Assembly (NCBI RefSeq): GCF_017948455.1
Contig: NZ_JAFFSU010000024.1
Location: 58,473-122,472, forward strand
DNA length: 64,000 nucleotides
Reading direction: 5' to 3'
From: Streptomyces sp. GESEQ-4
GTDB taxonomy: Bacteria; Actinomycetota; Actinomycetes; Streptomycetales; Streptomycetaceae
Notes under the pieces: generated by a model
Seen by the model: the letters and a program-made list of their open reading frames with translations, nothing else
The model's database searches: none
What the model was told of the DNA's origin: nothing
Position numbers and translations under genes: made by a program
Part shown: in pieces, positions 35,294 to 47,843 of the stretch
Position numbering within the stretch: position 1 is the first letter of the stretch
Layout of the letters: every line of letters starts with the position of its first letter

Positions 35294-35348
35294 TACGACG
35301 ATCAGGGCGCCCCGAGCTGTAGCAGCTCGGGGCGCCCTGATCGTCGTA
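35294..35348. terminator. Very long bidirectional terminator hairpin
   Basis: The arms 35294-35319 and 35323-35348 form a perfect 26-bp inverted repeat with the 3-nt loop TAG. It lies between the converging TagH-like and glutamate dehydrogenase genes. Confidence 0.9.
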
Positions 35349-35355
35349 TCGCCGC

Positions 35356-38300
35356 CTACGAATGCGTCCGCAGCAGCGTCCGCATCGTCCGCATCGCCAC
35401 CGACAGGTTGGCCAGGTCGAACGCGTCCGAGTTCTGGATCTCCTCCAGCGTGGCGCGGGCGCGGGCGAGGATCGCCGCGTTCTTCTGCTCCCAGAGCTTG
35501 AACCGCTGCTCGGGCGTATCCGTGCCGTTGCCGACCGCGAGGACGTCCGCCGTCACCGCCGAGTGGGCGGCGTAGAGGTCCTCGCGGATGGCGGCGCGGG
35601 CCATGGACTGCCAGCGGTCGGCGCGGGGCAGCTCGATGATGCGGTCCATGAGCTGGGTGATGCCGAGCCGGTCGGCGAGGTCGTAGTAGACCTCGGCGAC
35701 GTCCAGCGGCTCCTTGCTCATGCGGTCGGCCACCGAGACGATGTCCAGCGTCGGGAAGGCGGAGGAGAACCCGGCCACCCGGGTGGCGAGTTCGTCCGGG
35801 ACGCCGACGCCGGTCAGCTCGTCGTGGATCTGCTGGTACCAGTCGAGGTCGGCGCCGCGCAGCAGCTTCGGCAGCTGCGACCAGACCTGCTCGACGCGGT
35901 CGCCGAAGAACTCGACGGTCTCGGCGAGTTCCAGCGGCTGCGGCCGGTTGTTGAGCAGCCAGCGCGTGCCGCGCTCGCACAGCCGGCGCGAGTGCAGTCG
36001 GATACGGGTCTGGACGGCCGCCTCGACCTTGTTGTCGAGCAACTCCACGGCGTCCCACACCGCGGCCGCGTGGAAGATCGTCCGGGCCGCGGTCTGCGCC
36101 CGCACGATCTCCTCGAGGGAGGCCCCGGTCTCCTCGCGCAGCCGGTGCAGGAAGCTCGTACCGCCCGTGTTGACCGTGTCGTTGACCAGGACGGTCGTCA
36201 CGATCTCGCGGTGCAGCGGGTGGCTGTCGATGTGCTCGGGGAACTTCTCGCGCAGCGGGGCCGGGAAGTACGCGTAGAGCAGACCGCGCAGATAGGGGTC
36301 GTCGGGCAGTGAGGTGTGCAGCAGCTCGTCGGCGACCGTGATCTTCGTGTACGCCAGCAGGACCGCCGTCTCCGGACCGGTCAACCCCTGTCCCGCGCCG
36401 AGGCGTTCGCGGATCTGACGGTCGGTGGGCAGGAATTCGATGGCCCGGTCGAGGTGGCCCTCGCGGACCAGGTGGCGCATGAAGCGCTGCTGGGCGTGGA
36501 GCATGTCCTTGGACTGGGCCAGCGCGTTGGAGATCGCGGTGTTCTGCGCGTAGTTGTTGCGCAGGACCAGCCGGCCGACCTCGTCGGTCATCTCGGCGAG
36601 CAGCTTGTTGCGCTGCTTGACGGTCATGTCGCCGTCCGTGACCAGGCTGTTGAGCAGGATCTTGATGTTCACCTCGTGGTCGGAGGTGTCCACGCCGGCG
36701 CTGTTGTCGATCGCGTCCGTGTTGATCTTGCCGCCGTGCCGGGCGAACTCGATCCGGCCGAGCTGGGTCAGGCCCAGGTTGCCGCCCTCGCCGACGACCT
36801 TGACGCGCAGGTCGGCGCCGTCGACCCGGATCGAATCGTTCGCCTTGTCGCCGACGTCCGCGTGGGACTCGGTGGACGCCTTGACGTACGTACCGATGCC
36901 GCCGTTCCACAGCAGGTCGACCGGCGACTTGAGGATCGCCTTCATCAGGTCGGCCGGGGTCATCTTGGCGACCTTGCCCTCGATACCGAGGGCCTCCCGG
37001 ATGTGGCCGTTGATCGGGATCGACTTGGCGCTGCGGGGGAACACACCGCCGCCCGCCGACAGCAGCTCGGTGTTGTAGTCGGCCCAGCTGGAGCGCGGCA
37101 GCTCGAAGACCCGGCGGCGCTCGGCGTACCCGGTGGCCGCGTCCGGGTTCGGGTCGATGAAGATGTGCCGGTGGTCGAAGGCGGCGACCAGCCGGATGTG
37201 CTCGCTGAGCAGCATGCCGTTGCCGAACACGTCACCGGACATGTCGCCGATGCCGACGACCGTGAAGTCCTCGGACTGGGTGTCGACGCCCAGCTCCCTG
37301 AAGTGCCGCTTCACGGACTCCCAGGCGCCGCGCGCGGTGATGCCCATGCCCTTGTGGTCGTACCCGGCGCTGCCGCCGGAGGCGAAGGCGTCGCCGAGCC
37401 AGAAGTTGTAGCTGCCAGCGACCTCGTTGGCGATGTCCGAGAACGTCGCCGTGCCCTTGTCGGCCGCGACCACGAGGTAGGTGTCGTCCTCGTCGTGCCG
37501 GACCACGTCGGCGGGCGGGACGACCTCGCCGGCCACCATGTTGTCGGTGATGTCGAGCAGCGCCGAGATGAAGGTCTTGTAGCTGCCGATGCCCTCGGCC
37601 AGCCACGCGTCGCGGTCCACGGACGGATCCGGCAGCTGCTTGGCGACGAACCCGCCCTTGGCGCCGACCGGCACGATGACGGTGTTCTTCACCATCTGCG
37701 CCTTGACCAGGCCGAGGATCTCGGTCCGGAAGTCCTCCTTGCGGTCGGACCAGCGCAGCCCACCGCGTGCGACCTTGCCGAACCTGAGGTGCACACCCTC
37801 CACCCGCGGCGAGTACACCCAGATCTCGTACGCCGGACGCGGCGCCGGCAGATCGGGGATCGCCTGCGGGTCGAACTTCATGGAGACGTAGTCGTGCGGC
37901 CGGCCGCCCACGGCCTCCTGGAAGAAGTTCGTCCGCAGGGTCGCCTTGATGACGGTGAGGAAGGACCGCAGGATCCGGTCCTCGTCGAGCGACGCGACCT
38001 GGTCGAGCGCCGCGTCGACCTCTTCGAGGAGGGCGTCCACGATCTCCCGGCCCGCCCGCTGCCGGTCCGGTGACATCCGCGCCTCGAAGAGCGAGACGAG
38101 GAGCCGGGTGGTGTGGACGTTGTTGCGGAGGGTGTCCTCCATGTAGTCCTGGCTGAAGGTGGAGCCGGCCTGGCGCAGGTACTTCGCGTACGCCCGCAGC
38201 ACCATCGCCTGCCGCCAGTTGAGACCGGCGCTCAGCACCAGGGAGTTGAAGCCGTCGTTCTCCGCCTTGCCGGTCCAGGTGGCGGCGAAGGCCTCCTGGA

Positions 38301-40293
38301 ACCGCTCGCGCCCGTCGTCGCCCAGGTAGTCACCGGCGGCACCGGCCAGCTTGGGCATGCGCAGGCCGAAGTCGTAGATCCAGCCGGTCGTACGGTCCGA
38401 GCAGCGCAGTTCGTACGGCCGCTCGTCGATGACCTCGACGCCGAGCCGGTTGAGGACCGGCAGGACCGCGGACAGGGAGACGGGGGCACCCTTGCGGTAG
38501 ATCTTGAAGCGGCGCTCCTCGGGCGCGGCGCCCACCGGTTCGTACAGGCTCAGCTCGAAGTTCTGCTCTTCGGTGAGCTGTTCCAGGTGGACCAGGTCGG
38601 CGACCGCGGCGCGCGGGGAGTGGTCGGCCTTGTAGCCCTCGGTGAAGGCGTTGCCGTACTTGCGCAGCAGCCCGGCCGCCCGCTCCTCGCCGAGCTCGGC
38701 GTTGAGCGCCTCACCGAACCCGTCCGCCCAGGAACGGGCGGCCTCCACCAGCCGTGCCTCGATGCGCTCCTTGTCGCTGTCGCTCAGCTCCGACAGCTCG
38801 GTGCCCTGCGGGACCCGGACGACGAAGTGCAGCCGGGAGAGGATCGACTCGGTGTTCCAGGCCGTGAAGTCGACGCTGGTACCGCCGAGTTCCTCCTTGA
38901 GGATGTCGATGATCCGCAGCCGTACGCCCGTGGTGTACCGGTCGCGCGGGAGGTAGACGAGGGCCGAGTAGTAGCGCCCGTACTCGTCCTGGCGGAGGTA
39001 GAGCCGCAGCCGCCGTCGCTCCTGCAGATAGAGGACGGAGGTGACGATGGACCGCAGTTCGTCGACCGGCGTCTGGAACAGCTCGTCGCGCGGGTACGTC
39101 TCCAGGATCTGCAGCAGATCGCGCCCGTCGTGGCTGTTGGGCGAGAACCCGGCCCCCTCCAGCACCTCGGCCACCTTGCGCCGGATGACGGGCACCCGGC
39201 GGACGGACTCGGTGTACGCGGCGGACGAGAAGAGCCCGAGGAACCGCCGCTCACCGACGACTTCCCCGTTCTCGTCGAACTTCTTGACGCCCACATAGTC
39301 GAGATACGACGGCCGGTGCACGGTCGACCGGCTGTTGGCCTTGGTGAGGATGAGGAGCTTGTGCTCACGGGCCTTGGCCCGGGCATCGGCGGGCAGCCGC
39401 TCGAAGGAGGGGCTGACGGGATGGCTCTCTTCAGTGGCGTGATGCGGATCGGACCGCAGAATGCCGAGCCCGGTACCGGGCACAGCCGCGAGGGAATCGT
39501 CGTCCCGCAGCTCGTACTCCCGGTATCCCAGGAACGTGAAGTGGTCGGCGGCCAGCCAGCGCAGCAGCTCCCTGGCCTCCTCGACCTCCTGCTCCCGCAG
39601 GTCGGACGTGGGCTCCCTGGGCAGCTCCTCGGCCATCCGCAGCGCCGCGTCCCGCATCTTCTCCCAGTCCTCGACGGCCTCCCGGGCATCGGAGAGGACA
39701 CGCAGCAGATCGGTGGTGATCTGCTTGAGGTCGGAGCGGTCGGTCTCACGGTCGATCTCTACGTGGATCCAGGACTCGGTGTGCGCGTCGTGCGGACGCT
39801 CGCCGGCCGGCGGGTCGCTGAGCACCTCGATGAGCTTGCCGGTGACATCCCGACGGACGATCACCTGCGGGTGGATGACGACGTGGATGCCGCGTCCCTG
39901 CCGAGTCAGCTCATTGGTGACGGAGTCGACGAGAAACGGCATGTCATCGGTGACGACCTCGACGACCGAGTGGCTGCAGGTCCACCCGTTCTCTTCCACG
40001 GTGGGCGTGTGAACCCGCACATTGGCCGTACCCTGCGGTCGGTTCTCGGCCAGCCGGTAGTGGGAGAAGGCGGCGCCGAAGATGTCGACCGGGTCGCGGT
40101 CGGTGAGGTCCTCCGGTGCGGTGTGCAGGTAGTAGCGCTGGAGGAACGCGAGCACGATGTCGTGGTCCGGGGTGCCGGAAGTGCCCTCGTCCGTCGTCCC
40201 AGTCGGTAGATACCCCCCGACCGGGCTGTTCTCAGCTACCCGGGCGGCCCTGTCGAGCAACTCGGCTTTGGCTTCGTCCAGCTTGGTCTGCAT
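35356..40293 (-). CDS. gdh: NAD-specific glutamate dehydrogenase, large (180 kDa) type
   Basis: This 1645-residue enzyme converts glutamate to 2-oxoglutarate and ammonium with NAD. It belongs to the L_180 family first described in Streptomyces clavuligerus and Pseudomonas. The long N-terminal regulatory part (ACT-like modules) precedes the catalytic core near residues 800-1200, with the substrate Lys in VPVGAKGGFVAKQ and the metal or nucleotide-binding region MSGDVFGNGML. The ATG at 40293 (MQTKLDEAKAE) follows AGAGGACA. An ATG nine codons upstream is weaker. Its 3' end faces the 26-bp hairpin. Confidence 0.95.
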   Translation of the reverse strand: MQTKLDEAKAELLDRAARVAENSPVGGYLPTGTTDEGTSGTPDHDIVLAFLQRYYLHTAPEDLTDRDPVDIFGAAFSHYRLAENRPQGTANVRVHTPTVEENGWTCSHSVVEVVTDDMPFLVDSVTNELTRQGRGIHVVIHPQVIVRRDVTGKLIEVLSDPPAGERPHDAHTESWIHVEIDRETDRSDLKQITTDLLRVLSDAREAVEDWEKMRDAALRMAEELPREPTSDLREQEVEEARELLRWLAADHFTFLGYREYELRDDDSLAAVPGTGLGILRSDPHHATEESHPVSPSFERLPADARAKAREHKLLILTKANSRSTVHRPSYLDYVGVKKFDENGEVVGERRFLGLFSSAAYTESVRRVPVIRRKVAEVLEGAGFSPNSHDGRDLLQILETYPRDELFQTPVDELRSIVTSVLYLQERRRLRLYLRQDEYGRYYSALVYLPRDRYTTGVRLRIIDILKEELGGTSVDFTAWNTESILSRLHFVVRVPQGTELSELSDSDKERIEARLVEAARSWADGFGEALNAELGEERAAGLLRKYGNAFTEGYKADHSPRAAVADLVHLEQLTEEQNFELSLYEPVGAAPEERRFKIYRKGAPVSLSAVLPVLNRLGVEVIDERPYELRCSDRTTGWIYDFGLRMPKLAGAAGDYLGDDGRERFQEAFAATWTGKAENDGFNSLVLSAGLNWRQAMVLRAYAKYLRQAGSTFSQDYMEDTLRNNVHTTRLLVSLFEARMSPDRQRAGREIVDALLEEVDAALDQVASLDEDRILRSFLTVIKATLRTNFFQEAVGGRPHDYVSMKFDPQAIPDLPAPRPAYEIWVYSPRVEGVHLRFGKVARGGLRWSDRKEDFRTEILGLVKAQMVKNTVIVPVGAKGGFVAKQLPDPSVDRDAWLAEGIGSYKTFISALLDITDNMVAGEVVPPADVVRHDEDDTYLVVAADKGTATFSDIANEVAGSYNFWLGDAFASGGSAGYDHKGMGITARGAWESVKRHFRELGVDTQSEDFTVVGIGDMSGDVFGNGMLLSEHIRLVAAFDHRHIFIDPNPDAATGYAERRRVFELPRSSWADYNTELLSAGGGVFPRSAKSIPINGHIREALGIEGKVAKMTPADLMKAILKSPVDLLWNGGIGTYVKASTESHADVGDKANDSIRVDGADLRVKVVGEGGNLGLTQLGRIEFARHGGKINTDAIDNSAGVDTSDHEVNIKILLNSLVTDGDMTVKQRNKLLAEMTDEVGRLVLRNNYAQNTAISNALAQSKDMLHAQQRFMRHLVREGHLDRAIEFLPTDRQIRERLGAGQGLTGPETAVLLAYTKITVADELLHTSLPDDPYLRGLLYAYFPAPLREKFPEHIDSHPLHREIVTTVLVNDTVNTGGTSFLHRLREETGASLEEIVRAQTAARTIFHAAAVWDAVELLDNKVEAAVQTRIRLHSRRLCERGTRWLLNNRPQPLELAETVEFFGDRVEQVWSQLPKLLRGADLDWYQQIHDELTGVGVPDELATRVAGFSSAFPTLDIVSVADRMSKEPLDVAEVYYDLADRLGITQLMDRIIELPRADRWQSMARAAIREDLYAAHSAVTADVLAVGNGTDTPEQRFKLWEQKNAAILARARATLEEIQNSDAFDLANLSVAMRTMRTLLRTHS

Positions 40294-40763
40294 TGTCCTC
40301 TGGCTCCTGTCGCGCGCCATTGCGTGACGTAGAAGGAAGTACGGTCTCTTCCCCTCCGACGTAACGTCTCGACGCGGGGTGTCCGGTCTGCTTCGACGCT
40401 ATGCCGCAAGGTGAGATGAGCGGGGGGTTATCAGCCATTCTCGACGCGCCCGAGGGGTGTGACGCTGCTCTCTGCGCCGCAGGCACCCCGGGTGCACTGG
40501 CCGTCCTGGGAGCCTCACCGGCCCCCTCCCACCCGCGAAGACCAGCGACCACCGCCCGGCCACGGCTGTCAGCCGTGAACCCCGGGCGCACAACGGAGAC
40601 ACCAAGGCCCCCGCGATCTATCGCGCTGATCACGCCACCAGGCTATCGCTCCGGCCGGGGCCCCCGTCATGAGCCGTATGTGTACAAAACCGGGGGCTGA
40701 AGTTTGCCGTTCTGCACAGTGCGGGGACCGCGCCTAGGCTGGGAATGGGTTCCGGCCCAGTGC

Positions 40764-40880
40764 GAGCATCCGCCCCGCCAAGCTGCGGGCACCCGCCCCG
40801 CCAAGCTGCCGGCACCCGCCCGGCCAAGCTGCGGACATCCGCCCGCCAAGCGGCCGTCCCGCTCCGCCAAGCTGCGGGCA
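40764..40880. repeat. Imperfect 21-23-bp tandem repeats
   Basis: Five units share GCCAAGCTGC or GCCAAGCGGC, separated by GC-rich runs such as GGGCACCCGCCCC. They lie upstream of the PfpI gene and are not clearly coding. Confidence 0.75.
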
Positions 40881-40882
40881 TT

Positions 40883-40903
40883 CGTGCCGCCTAGGGCGGC
40901 ACG
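40883..40903. terminator. Perfect hairpin after the tandem repeats
   Basis: CGTGCCGCC-TAG-GGCGGCACG, a 9-bp perfect stem. Its role as terminator or attenuator is uncertain. Confidence 0.5.
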
Positions 40904-41144
40904 GGTGGGCGCAGGCGGCACCCCGTCAGCGCCGGGCTGCGCGACCCACCCCCGCCCAGCCTCAACCCGCGGCACCCGCCCCAGTGCCGGGTCGCACGAC
41001 CCACCTCACCCCGCACCAACCCCATGCACCGCACAAACTCCGGCACCTCAACACCCCCCACCGCCGTCCCCCTTGGCAAGACCCCCACCCCGAGGCACGT
41101 TGCCCATAGCACCCGCACCCGCACCCTCGAGGGGAGCGCAGCCC

Positions 41145-41711
41145 ATGTCGGCCAAGATCCTCATCGTCACCGGCGACGCAGCCGAGTCCCTGGAAGTCCT
41201 GTACCCCTACCAACGCCTCCGCGAAGAGGGCTACGACGTCCACATCGCCGCCCCCACCCGCAAAAAGCTCCAGTTCGTCGTCCACGACTTCGAACCCGGC
41301 TTCGACACCTACACCGAAAAGCCCGGCTACACCTGGCCCGCAGACCTGGCCTTCGCCGACGTCGACCCCGGCCAGTACGCCGCCCTCGTCATCCCCGGCG
41401 GCCGAGCCCCGGAGTACCTCCGCAACGACCCCGAACTCCGCAAGATCCTCAAGTCCTTCTTCGACGCCGACAAACCCGTCGCCCAGATCTGCCACGGCCC
41501 CCTCCTCACCGCCGCGACAGACAGCCTCCGAGGCCGCCGCGTCACCGCGTACCCGGCGCTGGAGCCGGACATGCAGGCCGCCGGCGCCACCTTCCAGGAC
41601 ACCGAGGCTGTGGTGGACGGCACCCTCGTCTCCTCCCGCGCCTGGCCCGACCACCCCAGCTGGATGCGAGAGTTCCTCACCGTCCTCCGCGCGAAGGCCC
41701 CAGCAACCTGA
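41145..41711 (+). CDS. DJ-1/PfpI-family protein
   Basis: This 188-residue protein has the DJ-1/PfpI fold with the nucleophile-elbow Cys116 in QICHGPLL and a conserved Glu early (AAESLEVLYPY). Family members include PfpI-type peptidases, deglycases and stress chaperones, and the sequence does not decide between them. GAGGGGAGC precedes the ATG. The longer upstream frame through the repeats is not coding. It converges with a HAD hydrolase. Confidence 0.88.
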   Translation: MSAKILIVTGDAAESLEVLYPYQRLREEGYDVHIAAPTRKKLQFVVHDFEPGFDTYTEKPGYTWPADLAFADVDPGQYAALVIPGGRAPEYLRNDPELRKILKSFFDADKPVAQICHGPLLTAATDSLRGRRVTAYPALEPDMQAAGATFQDTEAVVDGTLVSSRAWPDHPSWMREFLTVLRAKAPAT

Positions 41712-41771
41712 GCCACCGACCCGAGCACCCCACCTAAGCGCCCACCTCCACCCGCACGCCCGCCGCAGGCG

Positions 41772-42437
41772 TCACGCGGCCAACCGCTCCGCCACCGCGA
41801 CCGCCTCCCCCAACGTGTCCACCACCGGCACTCCCGTCTCCTCAAGACTCGCCCGGCTGTGCGACCCCCCTGTGTACAGCACGGCCCGCGCCCCCACATG
41901 ACGCGCCGCCAGCGCGTCATCCGCGGCATCCCCGATCACCACCGTACGAGCGGGGTCCACACCGGCGAGCGCCGCGACGTGCCGCTCCATGTGCTCGGCC
42001 TTGCTGCCCCCGGACGGCCCGGTCCGCCCGTCGACCCGTATGAAGTGCGGCTCGATCCCGAACCCCCGCACCAGCGGGACGAGTTCGTCATGGACGTACA
42101 TGCTGAGCAGTGACTGGCTGCGCCCCGCCGACCGCCAGCTCTCCAGCAGCTCGGCGACACCCTCGGTGAGCCCGCACGTCACCCGGTGCTCGGTGTAGTA
42201 CCGATGGAAGGTCTCGTCCATGACCAACCACTCGTCCTCGGTCGGCAGCCGCCCCAGCAGCCGCTCGTAGAACTTCGGCACCGGCACGCAGTACAGCGAC
42301 CGGTACTCCTCCATCGTGATCGGGTCGAGCCCCAGCTCGGTGAAAGCCGCGTTCGTCGCCCCGATGATCGCTTCGTTGTCGTGGAACAGCGTCCCGTTCC
42401 AGTCCCAGACAATGTGCGCGTCCGTCTGCATCCCCAT
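41772..42437 (-). CDS. HAD-superfamily hydrolase (phosphoglycolate-phosphatase-like)
   Basis: This 221-residue phosphatase has motif I in WDWNGTLF (DxN variant of DxD), a helical cap after it, and motif IV VIGDAADDALAARH. It resembles Gph-like HAD phosphatases, but the substrate is unknown. ATG at 42437 (MGMQTDAHIV) or 42431 are both possible. It is followed in the same orientation on the minus strand by nothing before the PfpI gene, which converges on it. Confidence 0.85.
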   Translation of the reverse strand: MGMQTDAHIVWDWNGTLFHDNEAIIGATNAAFTELGLDPITMEEYRSLYCVPVPKFYERLLGRLPTEDEWLVMDETFHRYYTEHRVTCGLTEGVAELLESWRSAGRSQSLLSMYVHDELVPLVRGFGIEPHFIRVDGRTGPSGGSKAEHMERHVAALAGVDPARTVVIGDAADDALAARHVGARAVLYTGGSHSRASLEETGVPVVDTLGEAVAVAERLAA

Positions 42438-42532
42438 GCCAAAAACCGTACCCGCCACCACTGACAATCAAGAGAACCAGCAGGTCAAAGCCAGATCCCT
42501 CGATCCCAGGAGACGGTCCGGGCGGGCCGGCG

Positions 42533-43048
42533 TCAGTCTCCCAGCCCCACCAGATTCGCAATCTCCTGCCTGGCGAACCACAGCAGCTCGTGATCCTCGG
42601 CCCCGTCCACGACGAACTGAGCGTCGTCGTCACCGGCGTCCGCAGCCTCGAGCGCCTCCGCCGCGGCGGCCACATCCGCCTCCGCGTCGCCGGCGTCGGC
42701 ATGCACCGACGCGGCCTTGGCCAGCGATACGGCCCCGCCGATCCGCACCTCCCCCAGCGCCGAGGGATCGAGCCCCCGGTCGGGGTCGGCGACCGCGGCG
42801 CCCTCGGGCACGTCGACGGCGACCACGACCCGGCGCCGTACCGCCCCGGGGTCGGCCGCCAGCAGCCGCAGCGAGGCCAGCGCGGCCCGGCTGAGCGCCG
42901 CGTACTCGAGCTCCTCGATGTCGTCGGAGAGGTACCACTCGCGCAACCCGGGCGTGACGGCGTAGGCGACGAACGGCCCGTCTCCCAACTCACCCGTCTT
43001 GTACGCCTCGGCGAGACCGGAGAGGGTCAGAGGGACGTAGACGCGCAT
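42533..43048 (-). CDS. Conserved actinobacterial protein of unknown function
   Basis: This 171-residue protein starts MRVYVPLTLSGLAEAYKTG. It has an N-terminal half with a conserved hydrophobic core and a C-terminal half rich in Ala and Asp (AGDAEADVAAAAEALEAADAGDDD), ending HELLWFARQEIANLVGLGD. I do not recognise an enzyme. I believe it falls in an actinobacterial DUF (perhaps DUF6912), but this is from memory. It has no signal peptide or membrane helix. It is 95 bp upstream of the HAD gene on the same strand. Confidence 0.8.
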   Translation of the reverse strand: MRVYVPLTLSGLAEAYKTGELGDGPFVAYAVTPGLREWYLSDDIEELEYAALSRAALASLRLLAADPGAVRRRVVVAVDVPEGAAVADPDRGLDPSALGEVRIGGAVSLAKAASVHADAGDAEADVAAAAEALEAADAGDDDAQFVVDGAEDHELLWFARQEIANLVGLGD

Positions 43049-43375
43049 GGCTGGCCGCTTTCGTGGTCGAGGGCTCCGCAGTGATCCCGGGAAGAGCGAG
43101 TCCCGCGTCTCCCGGGGGCCTTCAGGATACGTGCGGGCGTCCCCTTTCGAGTTCCTGCCCTTGCCTCGGGAGGCGTCCACCTCGGGCTCGGAACTCACCC
43201 GGTGCGCCCGCGAGATCACGGGCCTGGACAGTCCTGGATCACCCGGATAAGTGAACCGTGCGACCACCTCGGCGCGGACCACGTCCGCCTTGCCCCCGCC
43301 GTCCGCGGCCCCGTACAAGATCCCCACCAGCAAGTTACTGCCCGGTACTTCCGGGCCCACCGAGCGGGGACACTC
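43049..43375. other. Intergenic region with divergent promoters
   Basis: A 327-bp gap between the DUF gene and the Rv3235-family gene. It should hold both promoters. I see no clear -10/-35 pair, gene or long repeat. Confidence 0.5.
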
Positions 43376-43918
43376 ATGAACAAGGTCATGACCAGGGCGA
43401 ACCACGACGCGGGCACTCGCCCTCCCGGCCGCCGTGACACCCGCCGCCCCGGCGGCACCCCGCCCCGCACATCAAGGGGCACGGCATCGCGCACCAGGAC
43501 GCGCACCGAGGCGCGTACGGCCTCCGCCACCGCGTCTCCCGCCGTACCGCCTCAGCCCCTGCCCAGGCCCGCCCCGCGCCCCCGTCCCACCGACGTCTTC
43601 GCCGACCGCCTGCTGCTCGTCCTGAGCGGCCAGCGCCCGGTCCACTGGATGCTGGGCCACACCGCGGGCCGCGCCTACGACGAACTTGCCCGGCTCGCGG
43701 AACACGGTCTCCTGCGCACCCGCGGCACGCGCCCCGTCGTCCGCGACATCGGCTACTACATCGTCCACGCCGGCGCCGTCGAGGCCTTCGCCCGCATCGG
43801 CGCCGGTGACGAACTGCGCGCCATGGCCTTCCGCCTGGAGAAGGGCCCGGACCTGCGCTGGCGCTGCACCGCGCTGGAACTCGACGGCCCGCGCACACCG
43901 GAGCCCGACGACGACTGA
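43376..43918 (+). CDS. Rv3235-family protein
   Basis: This 180-residue protein has a disordered, Arg/Thr/Pro-rich first third and a conserved C-terminal domain (DVFADRLLLVLSGQRPVHW, then LRWRCTALELDG). It matches the Rv3235 family of actinobacteria, which is commonly located next to secA and has no known function. GGGGA precedes the ATG. It converges with secA. Confidence 0.82.
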   Translation: MNKVMTRANHDAGTRPPGRRDTRRPGGTPPRTSRGTASRTRTRTEARTASATASPAVPPQPLPRPAPRPRPTDVFADRLLLVLSGQRPVHWMLGHTAGRAYDELARLAEHGLLRTRGTRPVVRDIGYYIVHAGAVEAFARIGAGDELRAMAFRLEKGPDLRWRCTALELDGPRTPEPDDD

Positions 43919-43920
43919 AG

Positions 43921-44041
43921 CGCGCCCCGCCCGCAACGAGGGCTGCGGGCACCCTCAGGATGCCCCGCCCATAACGAGGGGCCGGGACCCTCGAGATGCC
44001 CGCCCACAACGAGAGGCCGGGCACCCTCAGGATGCCCGGCC
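43921..44041. repeat. Three imperfect tandem hairpin units downstream of secA
   Basis: Units with AACGAGGG-type starts and ACCCTCAGGATGCCC or ACCCTCGAGATGCCC ends repeat at about 36 bp. The last (stem GGCCGGGCA/TGCCCGGCC, 44015-44041) is a perfect 9-bp hairpin. They lie between converging genes and probably terminate both. Confidence 0.7.
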
Positions 44042-44106
44042 CCTCACCACTCGGCCTCGCTCATGGAGCAGCCATCACGACCGCTGCCACTCTCGCGAAG
44101 CGCCCG

Positions 44107-46926
<2,820 letters not shown>

Positions 46927-47205
46927 GGGGGTTGGTCTCCTTGCCGGTCGGGCCTGGGACGGTCGGTTTCATTTGACTTGACTGAGCAACGGCCATCGTA
47001 TGCGAGGACCCCGGCACGCCGGGAGGCCTGCCGTGACTGCGACTGTCCGCTGCTGCACAACTCTTCAATACTCTTCATTAGGGGACAACGGCCGGGGCCC
47101 ACGGATGGTGCCGCGTCGCGCCGACGAATTGCGCGAACTGTGATCGCCCGCTCACGCACCGCAAAAAGATGGCGTCTTCATCGAGACCCCGACCAGAATC
47201 ACCGG

Positions 47206-47790
47206 ATGGAACCCGCCACGCTGACCACCGGCCGTCTCGTCCTGCGCACGGTCGGTCCGCAGGACACGGACGCCGTGTACGCCGCCGCCCAGGACCCCGA
47301 GATCCAGCGCTGGACCACGATCCCCTCGCCCTACCTCCCCGAACACGCCGAGAGCTTCACGGAACACCTGGCTCCGGACGGCTGGGCGAACGGTTCCATG
47401 TTCACCTTCGGCGTCTTCCTCCCCGAAGGGGAGTTGGTCGGCATGCTCAGCATCACCATCCGCTCCCTGGGCGTGGCCGAGGTCGGTTACTGGTCCGCAA
47501 AGCACCACCGTGGCAACGGCTACATCACCGAGGCCACCTTCACCGCCGCCCGCTGGGCCTTCACCCACGTCTCCGTCGACCGCATCGAATGGCGAGCCGA
47601 AGTAGGCAACACAGCCTCCCGCGCCGTCGCCGAACGCGCCGGCTTCACCATCGAAGGCACCCTCCGCTCCGCCCTCAACAACAAGGGCGTACGCCGAGAC
47701 TGCTGGATCGGCTCCCTACTCCCCTCAGACCTGGGCCTCCCCTCAACAGCCCCCTACCTACCAACACCCCCCACCCCACCCACCCACTGA
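47206..47790 (+). CDS. GNAT acetyltransferase (RimJ/RimL type)
   Basis: This 194-residue enzyme transfers an acetyl group from acetyl-CoA, probably to a protein N-terminus or a small amine. It has the family signature LTTGRLVLRTVGPQDTDAVY, the beta-bulge and acetyl-CoA loop region YWSAKHHRGNGYITEA, and GNTASRAVAERAGF. The C-terminus ends in a Pro/Thr tail. The substrate is unknown. The 279-bp gap to secA contains direct ACTCTTCA repeats (47058-47077) but no clear promoter. Confidence 0.88.
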   Translation: MEPATLTTGRLVLRTVGPQDTDAVYAAAQDPEIQRWTTIPSPYLPEHAESFTEHLAPDGWANGSMFTFGVFLPEGELVGMLSITIRSLGVAEVGYWSAKHHRGNGYITEATFTAARWAFTHVSVDRIEWRAEVGNTASRAVAERAGFTIEGTLRSALNNKGVRRDCWIGSLLPSDLGLPSTAPYLPTPPTPPTH

Positions 47791-47843
47791 CGACGACACC
47801 ACCCACTGGTGGCGGCTGGCTCCTCGACGCCGGTGCGCGCATT

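Larger units (their letters stand above)
40294..41144. other. Non-coding interval with tandem repeats
   Basis: This 851-bp gap separates the divergent glutamate dehydrogenase and PfpI genes. It has no ORF with convincing coding character. It contains imperfect 21-23-bp tandem repeats with core GCCAAGCTGC (about 40764-40880), a perfect 9-bp hairpin (40883-40903), and a duplicated GACCCACC stretch near 40941 and 40990. Promoters of both genes are expected here. I see no RNA gene I can name. Confidence 0.7.

Noticed and set aside
40704..41144. N-terminal extension of the PfpI gene
   Set aside because: The extended frame is repetitive Pro/Arg/Ala sequence, while the ATG at 41145 has a good ribosome-binding site and begins the conserved fold.
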